Source: a bacterium
GTDB lineage: Bacteria; Planctomycetota; Planctomycetia; Planctomycetales; Planctomycetaceae
NCBI GenBank assembly: GCA_016124895.1
Contig: WGMU01000023.1
Span: 44,553 to 108,552, forward strand
Length of the DNA: 64,000 nt
Direction: 5' to 3'
Every line of letters starts with the position of its first letter. The first letter of the stretch is position 1. Positions 18,406 through 26,723 of the stretch are shown here, one piece after another. The position numbers were made by a program, and so were the translations under genes. Below the pieces are notes generated by a model. That model saw only the letters and a program-made list of their open reading frames with translations. It was not told the origin of the DNA and did not search any database.

Positions 18406-21381
18406 TTAGCTGCAGCCCATGCTGTTGCCGCAGTTGTGGCACAGGTAGCAGTTGCCGTTGCGGACGGTGATCGATCCGCAGTTGTCGCACGCCGGGGCGT
18501 CCGACTGGAAACCCGAGAACTGCTGGCTGCGAGCGGCCGGGCTGTCCCATTCTGGCAGACCGGCACTCGCCGACGTTCCGTCCGGCTGGGTCGCTGCGGC
18601 CCGCAGATGCGAATCGATCAGTGAGGCGACTTCGTCCGAGAGCTTCTCGGTCGAGTTAACACCTGCCGGCTTTGCTTCGGCAACAGTCGCAACCGGTACC
18701 AATTCCTCAGTTGTTTGATGAGCCGTTCCGTTCGGCGTGTTCGCTTCACGGTAGCCCGGCAGGAACTCGATACCCAGCCAGCGGAAGATGTAATCAACAA
18801 CGCTCTTCGCGTTCGGGATGTCCGGGTTGCCGGTCCAGCCCGACGGTTCAAACCGCATGTGCGTGAACTTGTTGACCAGGTCGGCCAGCGGCACTCCGTA
18901 CTGCAGTGCCATCGAGGTCAGCGTCCCGATCGTGTCCATCAGACCGCCGACGGTCGAGCCTTCTTTGGCCATCGTGATGAACAGTTCGCCGGGAGTGCCG
19001 TCTTCAAACAGACCAACGGTGATATAGCCGTCGTGATTAGCGACCGAGAACTTGTGCGTCAGCGACTGACGCGTCCGCGGCAGACGACGCCGAACCGGAC
19101 CGGTCTGAATGATGACTTCGTCCTTCTTCTTCCGGTCGCCTTCCTTCTTCGTCGCCAGCGGCTGACTCTGTTTTGAACCATCGCGGTAAATCGCGAGTGC
19201 CTTCAGGCCAAGCTTCCAGCCCTCGACGTAAGCTTCGCGGACATCCTGAACGGTCGACTCTTCCGGCATGTTGACCGTCTTCGAGATCGCTCCCGAGAGG
19301 AACGGCTGAGCGGCGGCCATCATGGTGATGTGCGCACGCCACGGGATTGTTCGCGTTCCGTGCGCCGGCTTGAACGCACAGTCGAAGACCGGCAGATGTT
19401 CGTCCTTCAGCCCCGGAGCACCTTCGATCGTCTCCTTCTGGTCGATGTACTCGATGATGGCGTTGATCTGAGCTTCGCTGTAGCCCAGCGAGGCCAGAGC
19501 CAGCGGTACCGTACGGTTGACGATTTTCATCATGCCACCGCCAGCGAGCTGCTTGTACTTGACCAGAGCGATGTCCGGCTCGATGCCCGTCGTGTCGCAA
19601 TCCATCATGAACGCGATCGTTCCGGTTGGAGCAAGCACGGTTGCCTGAGCGTTGCGGTAGCCGAACCGGCGGCCGGACTCGACGCACTCGTCCCACACTT
19701 CGCGAGCAGCTTTGCGGAGATATTCCGGGCACGCTTCGTCGATCCGGTTCGTGGCGTCGCGGTGCATCTCCATGACTTCGAGCATCGGCTCTTCGTTCTC
19801 GCGGTAGCCGGCAAACGGTCCGAGGTAGCTCGAAATCCGGCTCGACGTACGGTACGCCTCGCCGCAGAGCAGAGCCGTCATGGCTCCCGCGATACCGCGG
19901 CCAGCGTCGCTGTCGTATGGAATGCCCATCGACATCAGCAGGCTGCCGAGATTCGCGAAGCCCAGCCCCAGCGGACGGAACAGGTGCGAGTTCTCAGCGA
20001 TCGATGGCGTCGGATAGCTCGCGTGGTCGACGAGAATTTCCTGAGCCGTGATGAAGATACTGGCCGCTTTGCGGAACTGGGCGACATCAAACGTGCCGTC
20101 TTCCTTCGTGAACTTCCGCAGGTTGATGCTCGACAGGTTGCAGGCAGTATCGTCGAGGAACATGTACTCCGAGCACGGATTCGACGCATTGATCGGTCCC
20201 GTGTTCTTGCATGTGTGCCAGCGGTTGATTGTCGATTCGTACTGAACGCCGGGATCGCCGCAGAACCAGGTTCCCTCGGCCATTTCATTGATCAGCATTT
20301 CGGCGTCGTATTCGGGGCCGTTCTTCGATGGATCGGTCACCCATTTCGTTTGCCACTTGCCGCCATTTTCGGCTGCCTGCATGAACTCGTCGGAAACACG
20401 AACGGACAGGTTCGCATTCTGGAACATGATCGAGCTGTACGCTTCGCCGTTGAAGTTGGCGTCGTACTCGCCGGATTCAATCAGCGTGCGGGCCTTTCGC
20501 TCTTCTTTGGCCTTGCACTGGATGAATTCGAGGATGTCCGGGTGCCAGTCCTTGAGGCTCTGCATCTTCGCCGCACGACGGGTCTTGCCGCCCGACTTAA
20601 CGACAGCGGCAATCTGGTCATAAACCCGCATGAAGGAGAGCGGCCCCGAGGGCGAGCCACCACCAGAGAGCTTCTCTTTCGAGCTGCGGATCGTCGACAG
20701 GTCGGTGCCGGTGCCTGAGCCGAACTTGAAGAGCATCGCCTCGCTGCGAGCCAGACGCATGATGTCCTCCATGTTGTCCTCGACGGACTGAATGAAACAT
20801 GCGGACGCCTGCGGGTACTCGTAAGGCGTTTCGGGACGGCGAATCGATCGCGTCTGGACGTCGTAGCGATAATTGCCGCGTGAGCCCTTCACACCGTACT
20901 GGTGATACAGGCCGACGTTGAACCATACCGGCGAGTTAAACGAGCCGTGCTGATGCAGACACAGCCACGCCAGGTCGCGGTAAAAGTTCTCTCCGTCTTT
21001 TTCACTGGCAAAGTAGCCATCCTGCGTGCCCCAGTCAGAGATGGTACGAGCGACGCGATGAATAACCTGCTGGACGCTGTGTTCGCGTTCCGGAGTGCCT
21101 GGCTCGCCATAGAAGTACTTGCTGACGACGACGTTAGTAGCGAGCGGGCTCCAGCCCTTCGGGACGAGGCAATTGGTCTGCTCGAACAGAACGCCGCCGT
21201 TTTCGTCTTTGATCTGAGCCGTACGAGGTTCCCAGTCGACTGTGTCGAACGGGTCGACATCGACCGGGCAGAAGCTCGGCTCAATTTCCATTGGGATAGC
21301 CTCGGTCACAACCGCACTCCGGCGTCCATCCTGGGTATCGACATCGTAGTCATCATCAAAGAACTCCTTGTCGCGGTGCAT
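18406..21381 (-). CDS. nrdJ: Adenosylcobalamin-dependent (class II) ribonucleotide reductase
   Basis: Reduces ribonucleotides to deoxyribonucleotides with adenosylcobalamin as radical generator, so DNA precursor synthesis needs no oxygen or diiron subunit. The protein is 991 aa, normal for the long class II form. It has NSPVWFNVG, ACFIQSVEDNMEDI, the FKFGSGTGTDLSTIRSS substrate-loop region, NPCSEY with the radical-site cysteine, the MDCDTTGIEPD region, and a C-terminal Cys cluster (CDNCGSITVRNGNCYLCHNC) resembling the zinc-binding tail of NrdJ proteins. A good ribosome site (AGGAGGAG) precedes the ATG. I found no cobalamin-riboswitch core upstream, although the long leader (21382-22172) would allow one. 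Confidence 0.96.
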   Translation of the reverse strand: MHRDKEFFDDDYDVDTQDGRRSAVVTEAIPMEIEPSFCPVDVDPFDTVDWEPRTAQIKDENGGVLFEQTNCLVPKGWSPLATNVVVSKYFYGEPGTPEREHSVQQVIHRVARTISDWGTQDGYFASEKDGENFYRDLAWLCLHQHGSFNSPVWFNVGLYHQYGVKGSRGNYRYDVQTRSIRRPETPYEYPQASACFIQSVEDNMEDIMRLARSEAMLFKFGSGTGTDLSTIRSSKEKLSGGGSPSGPLSFMRVYDQIAAVVKSGGKTRRAAKMQSLKDWHPDILEFIQCKAKEERKARTLIESGEYDANFNGEAYSSIMFQNANLSVRVSDEFMQAAENGGKWQTKWVTDPSKNGPEYDAEMLINEMAEGTWFCGDPGVQYESTINRWHTCKNTGPINASNPCSEYMFLDDTACNLSSINLRKFTKEDGTFDVAQFRKAASIFITAQEILVDHASYPTPSIAENSHLFRPLGLGFANLGSLLMSMGIPYDSDAGRGIAGAMTALLCGEAYRTSSRISSYLGPFAGYRENEEPMLEVMEMHRDATNRIDEACPEYLRKAAREVWDECVESGRRFGYRNAQATVLAPTGTIAFMMDCDTTGIEPDIALVKYKQLAGGGMMKIVNRTVPLALASLGYSEAQINAIIEYIDQKETIEGAPGLKDEHLPVFDCAFKPAHGTRTIPWRAHITMMAAAQPFLSGAISKTVNMPEESTVQDVREAYVEGWKLGLKALAIYRDGSKQSQPLATKKEGDRKKKDEVIIQTGPVRRRLPRTRQSLTHKFSVANHDGYITVGLFEDGTPGELFITMAKEGSTVGGLMDTIGTLTSMALQYGVPLADLVNKFTHMRFEPSGWTGNPDIPNAKSVVDYIFRWLGIEFLPGYREANTPNGTAHQTTEELVPVATVAEAKPAGVNSTEKLSDEVASLIDSHLRAAATQPDGTSASAGLPEWDSPAARSQQFSGFQSDAPACDNCGSITVRNGNCYLCHNCGNSMGCS

Positions 21382-21535
21382 CCAGCACTCCTCCTCAAAC
21401 AGGCGTCAGGAAATGAGAGTCCGTTCTGAGTTCGTGACAGACTTACGGTTCGTTGATGATTCAACCGTTCCTTCCACGCTCGCTGCGGCCAATGGATTCA
21501 TGCTTCTGAGAGTGTCGACGGCGATCCAGCAACGT

Positions 21536-21576
21536 CAATCGTGAATCTGAGCTGAGCGACCGCTCAGTCACGATTG
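21536..21576. repeat. Bipartite hairpin in the nrdJ upstream region
   Basis: The outer stem CAATCGTGA (21536-21544) pairs with TCACGATTG (21568-21576); the inner stem CTGAGCG (21552-21558) pairs with CGCTCAG (21561-21567), with a 7-nt one-sided bulge. It lies about 155 bases upstream of nrdJ and could be a leader RNA structure or an operator. Function is not shown. Confidence 0.55.
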
Positions 21577-22172
21577 TCGCCGATGTCGGCGCGTAACATC
21601 TCCGCAGAAATTGACGAGAGTTTTCAAATCCCGACATGCAAGCTTCCCTGCATGCCAATCCATTGATGCCGAGAGAGGAGCAGAAGAACGAGCTGGCCGG
21701 GGTGATTCCGGTGGCTCTGAGGTGCTCAAGAACTCCGTGAGTTCAGTTCCGAACTGAGAAACGAGATGATCGAGCTCCGACCGGCACATCCAGGGGTGAT
21801 TATGAGTAAAATCACCTGCCAGACACTATCGGTTGTGGTGCTGGCAAAACTGAACCCAAGATGTGGTGGGTCACGAGCGAGGCGGGATGATAAATCTCGC
21901 GCCCAGACTGTCAAGCTGAGATGAAGAACGACGCTAAGCCATAGCGTTCCAGGCGATCCCAAAGTCTGAAGCTGCCAGCGAGTTAGAGAAATTCAAAAAT
22001 CAGAAAAATGACGTCGGGCCGTCGACGGCGGCATGCCTGCAGGCTCGGCCAGCGGATTGCTGCAGCCTGCAGAGTAGAGGCCATAACCCCTTTTAAAAAA
22101 ACAGGTTACGCTAGAATAACTCATCTCGGTCCAGAAAATATCACAGCACTGTTCCGGTCAGCGCAATAAAAA

Positions 22173-22201
22173 CGCCCGATCCGTTCAGGCGAAATCGGGC
22201 G
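22173..22201 (-). terminator. Rho-independent terminator for the small membrane-protein gene
   Basis: Arms CGCCCGAT (22173-22180) and ATCGGGCG (22194-22201); on the minus strand the stem is followed by TTTTTATT. It lies 75 bases beyond the stop at 22276, which supports that small frame as a real transcription unit. Confidence 0.75.
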
Positions 22202-22275
22202 ATCACAGGTCCGCTCAGCGCGCACACTCTTCGCCAGTCAGCCTGACGCAGGGCACGATACTGCGAGATGTGGGC

Positions 22276-22506
22276 TCAGGCGGCTCGACTGATTGAGTCG
22301 GTTCCTGAATCTGTCACGAGCTGGCGCTTTGGAAGCGACTCCTGAATCTTGAACATCTGCCACGCAAATATTCCGGACGTAATGGCCTGCAGGCCAACGT
22401 AGGCCAGGATCACTGGACCATGCATCAGGAAGCAGGTAACTGCCCACGCCAGCAGGGCGCTACCGAGAAGCATTCCCAGTTTTGGTGCAGTCTTGGGGTC
22501 TTTCAT
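22276..22506 (-). CDS. Small two-span membrane protein, function unknown
   Basis: A 76-aa protein with a charged N terminus (MKDPKTAPK) and two hydrophobic segments at about 10-28 and 31-50 (LGSALLAWAVTCFLMHG and VILAYVGLQAITSGIFAW), ending in a soluble tail. The ATG at 22506 is preceded by a GGGACAAG stretch. A clear terminator follows on the same strand. It resembles no family that I can name. The membrane pattern, the terminator and the orientation make it a better candidate than the overlapping frames. Confidence 0.65.
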   Translation of the reverse strand: MKDPKTAPKLGMLLGSALLAWAVTCFLMHGPVILAYVGLQAITSGIFAWQMFKIQESLPKRQLVTDSGTDSISRAA

Positions 22507-23143
22507 GACTTGTCCCGGAAGAATTCAGAGCGATTGGGTGAAGAAGGCAAAGGGTTCAAGCAGACAACCAGCATGAATCAGTCGGTCATGGCACAGATTG
22601 TCCGATACTCAACGAAGTGTCCGATTCCAGTCGCAGATCGCATTCCCAGGTTCGATCAACAGCGTCGACGAACGGCCATCGGGGATCGGACAGCCGACCA
22701 GAGCGGACGATTCAATATGGAGTGGAGGGAGATCGGGTGCGGGCGAGATGCGGAATGTCGAGTCATTCCGTTTCGCGCTCCGTTTGAAGGTATCGGTCAG
22801 TAATGGAGTGAGGATTCGGCGGGTTGGAACAACCGAGGCGGGATTCAGCGGATTTCTATCACGAGTTCGCCGGCTTCCCTGCTTCAAACTCGCCATTCGG
22901 CAACATCGAAAACATGGCCCATCGACGTACCGCAACGAACTGATACAGACGGACGTCGAACCGGGGAAATAGCAATCTGCCTGTTTTTGGCGGGCTCACC
23001 GGATTTATGGCAATCCCTGCGAGGTTTGCAACTCTCGCAACCGGAGGATGCTGTAACGACGGCTGAAATCAGACGCCGTCTAACGGCCAGCGGGGGAAGC
23101 TGTGAGATCGCGGCAGCGCTGCGCGAAAGCATCGCGCGAGCGC
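22507..23143. other. Intergenic region with no recognisable gene
   Basis: Several overlapping short frames exist on both strands, but none shows a domain, signal peptide or believable composition. It may hold the promoter of the small membrane-protein gene or a decayed gene. Confidence 0.45.
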
Positions 23144-23686
23144 CTAAAGCTCGAACAGTGACTGAGTTTTGACGATCGCACAGTCTTCCGGAAATGTATG
23201 GAAGGCGTGGATCAGCAGGCTGTGCGCCCAGACGTCAGTCTGCACAAAGCTCAGAGCTGCCGGGGCGAGTCGATTCGCCGATCCGAACGAGTGAGCAATC
23301 GGTGCGTGCTGGCAGTCGATCAGAAGTTCCTCATGCAGCGTGAGGAACACTTCCGGCGGCAGTTTTTCGACCTGAAAACTGACGTGATAGTCGATCGAGC
23401 CGGCGAGCTTGACGGACTCATCGCGGCATCCTTTCAATGCCCGGTGCAACCGTTCGTTCCGTTCGGGAAGCGGCTGCCCACGTCGCGTCACCAGCTCTGA
23501 CAGCACCGTCCGTCCCGTCTGAAAGGTTACCAGGTGGCCGCTGTCACAGATTCGGATCTGAGCGGAATACCCTGGCTGGACCACCTTGTCTTCACGACAG
23601 ACTTCGAACAGCTCCGGGTGCAACGGACGCTCAAACAGGTGGAGCATCAGGTCAGAAACACTCGGGCGGACGAAGTCAACATTCAT
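23144..23686 (-). CDS. DUF2617-like protein
   Basis: A 180-aa protein of unknown function. From the chosen ATG it reads MNVDFVRPSVSDLMLHLF followed by RPLHPELFEV, which I recognise as resembling planctomycete DUF2617 proteins; later it has SIDYHVSFQVEKLPPEVF and ends FPEDCAIVKTQSLFEL. The frame is open 17 codons further upstream, but the residues before the chosen start look unconserved. There is no signal peptide or membrane segment. The gene stands alone, with the alkyltransferase gene 305 bases upstream on the same strand. The family call is from memory of the N-terminal pattern only. Confidence 0.6.
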   Translation of the reverse strand: MNVDFVRPSVSDLMLHLFERPLHPELFEVCREDKVVQPGYSAQIRICDSGHLVTFQTGRTVLSELVTRRGQPLPERNERLHRALKGCRDESVKLAGSIDYHVSFQVEKLPPEVFLTLHEELLIDCQHAPIAHSFGSANRLAPAALSFVQTDVWAHSLLIHAFHTFPEDCAIVKTQSLFEL

Positions 23687-23991
23687 ATCAACGATCCAGT
23701 GAAATTCGGTGGTGAGTGACAATCTCGACCGTGCCATGTGATCAAGGCTTCAAGTGCCGCTTTCAGTCTCAGGGAATTCGGCGAAAGTCTCGCCGGAAAC
23801 TTTTTCGCAACGGTGACGCAACTGATCCCTGAAGCGTTCCCGATTGTAGTGAGCGTATTCCGCCGGCCGGAAGCGCCGACATTCGCAAATTGACGGCTCG
23901 ATTGAGCGAGCGGAAATCCCCGCGACCTGCTCACTGGCAGCCCAGTAAACTACTGAGTCGAACCGGAAAAGTTCGACGGAACCGATCTCGC

Positions 23992-24552
23992 TCAGTCAGC
24001 ACCCGATTCCATGTCGAGCAGCCGCTGCTTGAGATCTGTCCCTTGCGGCGATGTGAAACCGCCGAGCCCGCCTCCTGACCCCACGACGCGATGACATGGA
24101 ATGACGATCGGAAACCGGTTACTGGACATCGCCGTACCGACCGCCCGAGCTGCTCCCGGTGACCCGGCCTGCGCGGCAACAACTGCATAGGTGCGCGTCG
24201 ACCCGCGTGGAATCCGTCGCGTTATGTTGAGCACTTGCCGACGAAACTTCGTCAACGGCTTCGGCCACGACAGTTCTATTTCCTCGAAGTCAACAACCTC
24301 GCCGTCTGTGTACGCAGTCAGCCGTTCGCGTAACGCCGGAAACCAGTCAGCAACTTCGACTTCAAACCGTGGGATTTCTTCCGCTGCGGTCAGATGACCG
24401 AGTGCATCGTCGGGCGTCGCGTCACCGATGCTGATACGCAGCAGCGTTCCGTCGTGTCCAAGCAGACCAAACCAGCCGAATCGAGTCTCGAAAATGTCAG
24501 CTTCCAGAGTCGATATCAGCGGATTTCCTGAAATCGTTCCATACGTCGCCAT
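23992..24552 (-). CDS. ogt: Methylated-DNA--protein-cysteine methyltransferase
   Basis: Transfers alkyl groups from O6-alkylguanine in DNA to its own cysteine, a one-use repair reaction. The protein is 186 aa. The active-site motif PCHRV is at 152-156 with acceptor C153, preceded by a TRRIPRGSTRTYAVVA helix-turn-helix-like region and RAVGTAMSSNRFPIVI, and followed by GSGGGLGGFTSPQGTDLKQRLL, all typical of the C-terminal DNA-binding domain. The N-terminal domain (1-95) is weakly conserved, as usual. No AraC/Ada domain is fused. The gene is divergent from the conserved unknown at 24747. Confidence 0.92.
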   Translation of the reverse strand: MATYGTISGNPLISTLEADIFETRFGWFGLLGHDGTLLRISIGDATPDDALGHLTAAEEIPRFEVEVADWFPALRERLTAYTDGEVVDFEEIELSWPKPLTKFRRQVLNITRRIPRGSTRTYAVVAAQAGSPGAARAVGTAMSSNRFPIVIPCHRVVGSGGGLGGFTSPQGTDLKQRLLDMESGAD

Positions 24553-24618
24553 GTACTCGTCCTTTCATGCTGAAGAGAAGTCGTCCGCTATCGCCGCGTT
24601 CTGGCCGCTGAGCCCCTT

Positions 24619-24647
24619 TTGACCGGACTGATCGACAGGGATAGAAT
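24619..24647 (+). promoter_or_regulatory. Sigma-70-like promoter
   Basis: TTGACC (24619-24624) and TAGAAT (24642-24647) are separated by exactly 17 bases, near consensus. Transcription would start near 24655 and serve the gene at 24747, leaving a leader of about 90 bases. Confidence 0.55.
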
Positions 24648-24746
24648 CCGCCGCGCCGCCGAGGACTGTAGCGGACGTGCCTGTTCCGGAGTATCTGTTC
24701 GCGAGCGATCTTTGACACGTCGCGGCACTGAATCACGAGGCCCTGG

Positions 24747-25487
24747 ATGTTCTACTCGCAGCTCGCGGACGACTATTACTGCAACATGAATCTCAGCACC
24801 GAGATGCAGTTGCCGAGTGGCCGCGACACCGTGCTCAGCTTTCTCGAACGCTTCCAGAAGAGCTTTCCGTCCATGCGGAATTTCTTTCAGCGCGAGAACG
24901 GCGACTTCGTCCTCGAAGAGGACAAGGAAGATGGCCAGCAGCGCTGGGTCTCGATCGAACCGCGACGCATCTGCTCGGGGCACCTGAATCCGCACTCCGC
25001 CGACGACTCAATGCAGCAGCACGAACTCGTCCTCGAACTCGTCCCGTACATGCTCTCAGTCAGCCAGCTTGACTGTGAAGCGCTCGATTATCTGGTCGGC
25101 TTCGATTTTATCTATCGAGGCAATCACGATCAGCTCGTCGCGGAGGCACTCGGCGTCAGTCCGTCGAACGAGTCGTTCGTCAATATCCCCGGTGCTCAGG
25201 TGCTTAACTTTGAGCCCTGTGTCACCATCGCTCTTGAAGAGTCGTGCCGGCGGCAGGCGAGACTGATGGTCGAAACCCGGACGAATGCCTATCAGGTCAG
25301 GCGCGGCGACTTCCCCGAAGATCAGATCAGCGTTTATTTCACGGTCCGGCAGTACGGCAGCCTCGGCCCGGACACGACGTTCATCGATACGCTGCGGTCG
25401 CTGCGGGCTCACAGCGAAGAGCTGATCGAACAATGCGTCGTCGATCAGGTTCTGCGACCAATCGCCCAGGCAATCTCGACGCAGTAG
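24747..25487 (+). CDS. Conserved-looking protein of unknown function
   Basis: A 246-aa soluble protein, acidic, with no signal peptide or membrane segment. It starts MFYSQLADDYYCNMNLSTEM, contains LERFQKSFPSMRNFFQREN, an LVLELVPYMLSVSQLDCEAL-like helical region and DYLVGFDFIYRGNHDQLVAEAL, and ends with RSLRAHSEELIEQCVVDQVLRP. I do not recognise the family. A near-consensus promoter lies about 100 bases upstream and a strong hairpin directly follows the stop, so it looks like a single-gene transcription unit. Codon use matches the neighbours. Confidence 0.75.
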   Translation: MFYSQLADDYYCNMNLSTEMQLPSGRDTVLSFLERFQKSFPSMRNFFQRENGDFVLEEDKEDGQQRWVSIEPRRICSGHLNPHSADDSMQQHELVLELVPYMLSVSQLDCEALDYLVGFDFIYRGNHDQLVAEALGVSPSNESFVNIPGAQVLNFEPCVTIALEESCRRQARLMVETRTNAYQVRRGDFPEDQISVYFTVRQYGSLGPDTTFIDTLRSLRAHSEELIEQCVVDQVLRPIAQAISTQ

Positions 25488-25505
25488 CAAGGCCCAGGCT
25501 GGTTG

Positions 25506-25561
25506 GACCCGCAGCCGCAGGCGACGGTGTCTCGAAGCGCCGTCGCCTGCGGCTGCGGGTC
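25506..25561. repeat. Perfect 22-bp inverted repeat
   Basis: The left arm at 25506-25527 (GACCCGCAGCCGCAGGCGAC plus GG) pairs exactly with 25540-25561, with a 12-nt loop. It lies 18 bases after the stop at 25487 and about 40 bases before the GTG of the oxidoreductase gene. It could end transcription or be a REP-like element; there is no T-run. Confidence 0.85.
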
Positions 25562-25599
25562 AAACGATTCTCACATGCCATGTTCACGGAGCCGCAACC

Positions 25600-26631
25600 G
25601 TGTCTGACCGTATCCGTATCGGCGTCCTCGGACTCTCACACGATCACGTGTGGAGTAACCTGGAAACTCTGGTCACTCGCGACGATGCCGAACTCGTCGC
25701 GGCTGCGGACTTCGACGAAGAGCTGTGCAGCAAATTCGCCGCCGAGTTCGATCGGCCAGTGCTCAGCGATCCGTTTGAGTTACTCAATTCCGTCGAAGTC
25801 GACGCCGTCTACGTTTTTTCGAGTAACTCTGAAGGTGCGCAGTATGCGGCCGAAGCAGCCGCGTCCGGTCGGCATGTGCTGATCGAAAAGCCGATGGCCA
25901 GCACACTCAACGAAGCTGACGAGCTTCTTGCCGAGGCCCGTCGACAAAACGTCCGCGTGATGGTCAACTGGCCGTTTGCCTGGTGGCCGCAGTTGCAACA
26001 CGCGTTGCGACTGGCGGCAAACGGCTCGATCGGCGATGTCTGGCAGGTTAAGTACCGGGCTGCTCATGCAGGCCCCGCGGAACTTGGCTGCTCAAGACAA
26101 TTCTGCGAGTGGCTGTTTGACGAGTCGCTCAATGGCGGCGGCGCTCTGATGGATTACTGCTGTTACGGAGCGTGCCTCGCCCGAGCGGTGATGGGAATGC
26201 CGAGCCGCGTGACGGGTATCACCGGCCGATTCTGCAAGGAAAATATCACCGTCGAAGACAACGCTCTGCTCGTGATGACTTACCCGCGCGGCATGGCAAC
26301 GGCCGAAGGTTCGTGGACGCAGATCGGCAAACTGACGGCCTACACCACGGCGTTCTACGGAACCCGAGGCACGCTGCTGCTCGAACCCCGCGTCGGCGGC
26401 CGGCTGTTTCTCGCCACCGAGGAACACCCGGACGGCCAGGAGGTCGAGGTACCGCCTGCAGCGTCTCACCTGACCGACTCCGCCGCGCACTTTCTGCACG
26501 GCATCCGAACCGGCGAGCCCTTCCTGTCGATGTGCCAGGACCGCGTCTGCCGCGACGTCCAGGAGATCCTCGAAGCCGGTCAGATCTCAGTCGCTTCGGG
26601 CTCTGAAGTCAGCCTGCCACTGCCGGTCTGA
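25600..26631 (+). CDS. Gfo/Idh/MocA-family oxidoreductase
   Basis: An NAD(P)-dependent dehydrogenase acting on a sugar or related polyol; the substrate is unknown. The protein is 343 aa. The N-terminal Rossmann part reads RIGVLGLSHDHVW with a modified glycine loop, AAADFDEEL at the end of beta-2, and HVLIEKPMASTL at about 85-97, the family EKP motif. The C-terminal alpha/beta domain contains GGGALMDYCCYG, in the place where other members keep a conserved GGGxxxDxxxH-like segment; here the histidine appears to be replaced. The start is a GTG with CGGAG upstream; upstream ATGs are out of frame. The sulfatase gene follows at 92 bases, suggesting joint use in glycan catabolism. Confidence 0.88.
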   Translation: MSDRIRIGVLGLSHDHVWSNLETLVTRDDAELVAAADFDEELCSKFAAEFDRPVLSDPFELLNSVEVDAVYVFSSNSEGAQYAAEAAASGRHVLIEKPMASTLNEADELLAEARRQNVRVMVNWPFAWWPQLQHALRLAANGSIGDVWQVKYRAAHAGPAELGCSRQFCEWLFDESLNGGGALMDYCCYGACLARAVMGMPSRVTGITGRFCKENITVEDNALLVMTYPRGMATAEGSWTQIGKLTAYTTAFYGTRGTLLLEPRVGGRLFLATEEHPDGQEVEVPPAASHLTDSAAHFLHGIRTGEPFLSMCQDRVCRDVQEILEAGQISVASGSEVSLPLPV

Positions 26632-26723
26632 AACGCTCTGGTTGCGCCACTCGAAAGGTGGTACCTGCGACGAATTGAGCGATCGAATCTGGCAGAAGCC
26701 CAAATGACGGAGAGGTTCCTTCA

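Larger units (their letters stand above)
21382..22275. other. Long intergenic region upstream of nrdJ
   Basis: There is no convincing gene in about 890 bases. It holds a hairpin at 21536-21576, a small inverted repeat CTGCAGGCT/AGCCTGCAG (22037-22045 and 22064-22072), and the terminator of the small membrane-protein gene at 22173-22201. Its AT content is locally higher around 21950-22160 than in the flanking genes. Confidence 0.5.

Noticed and set aside
22420..23172. Possible genes between the small membrane-protein gene and the DUF2617-like gene
   Set aside because: Frames are mutually overlapping and lack conserved or structural features. A decayed gene cannot be excluded, but nothing supports one.
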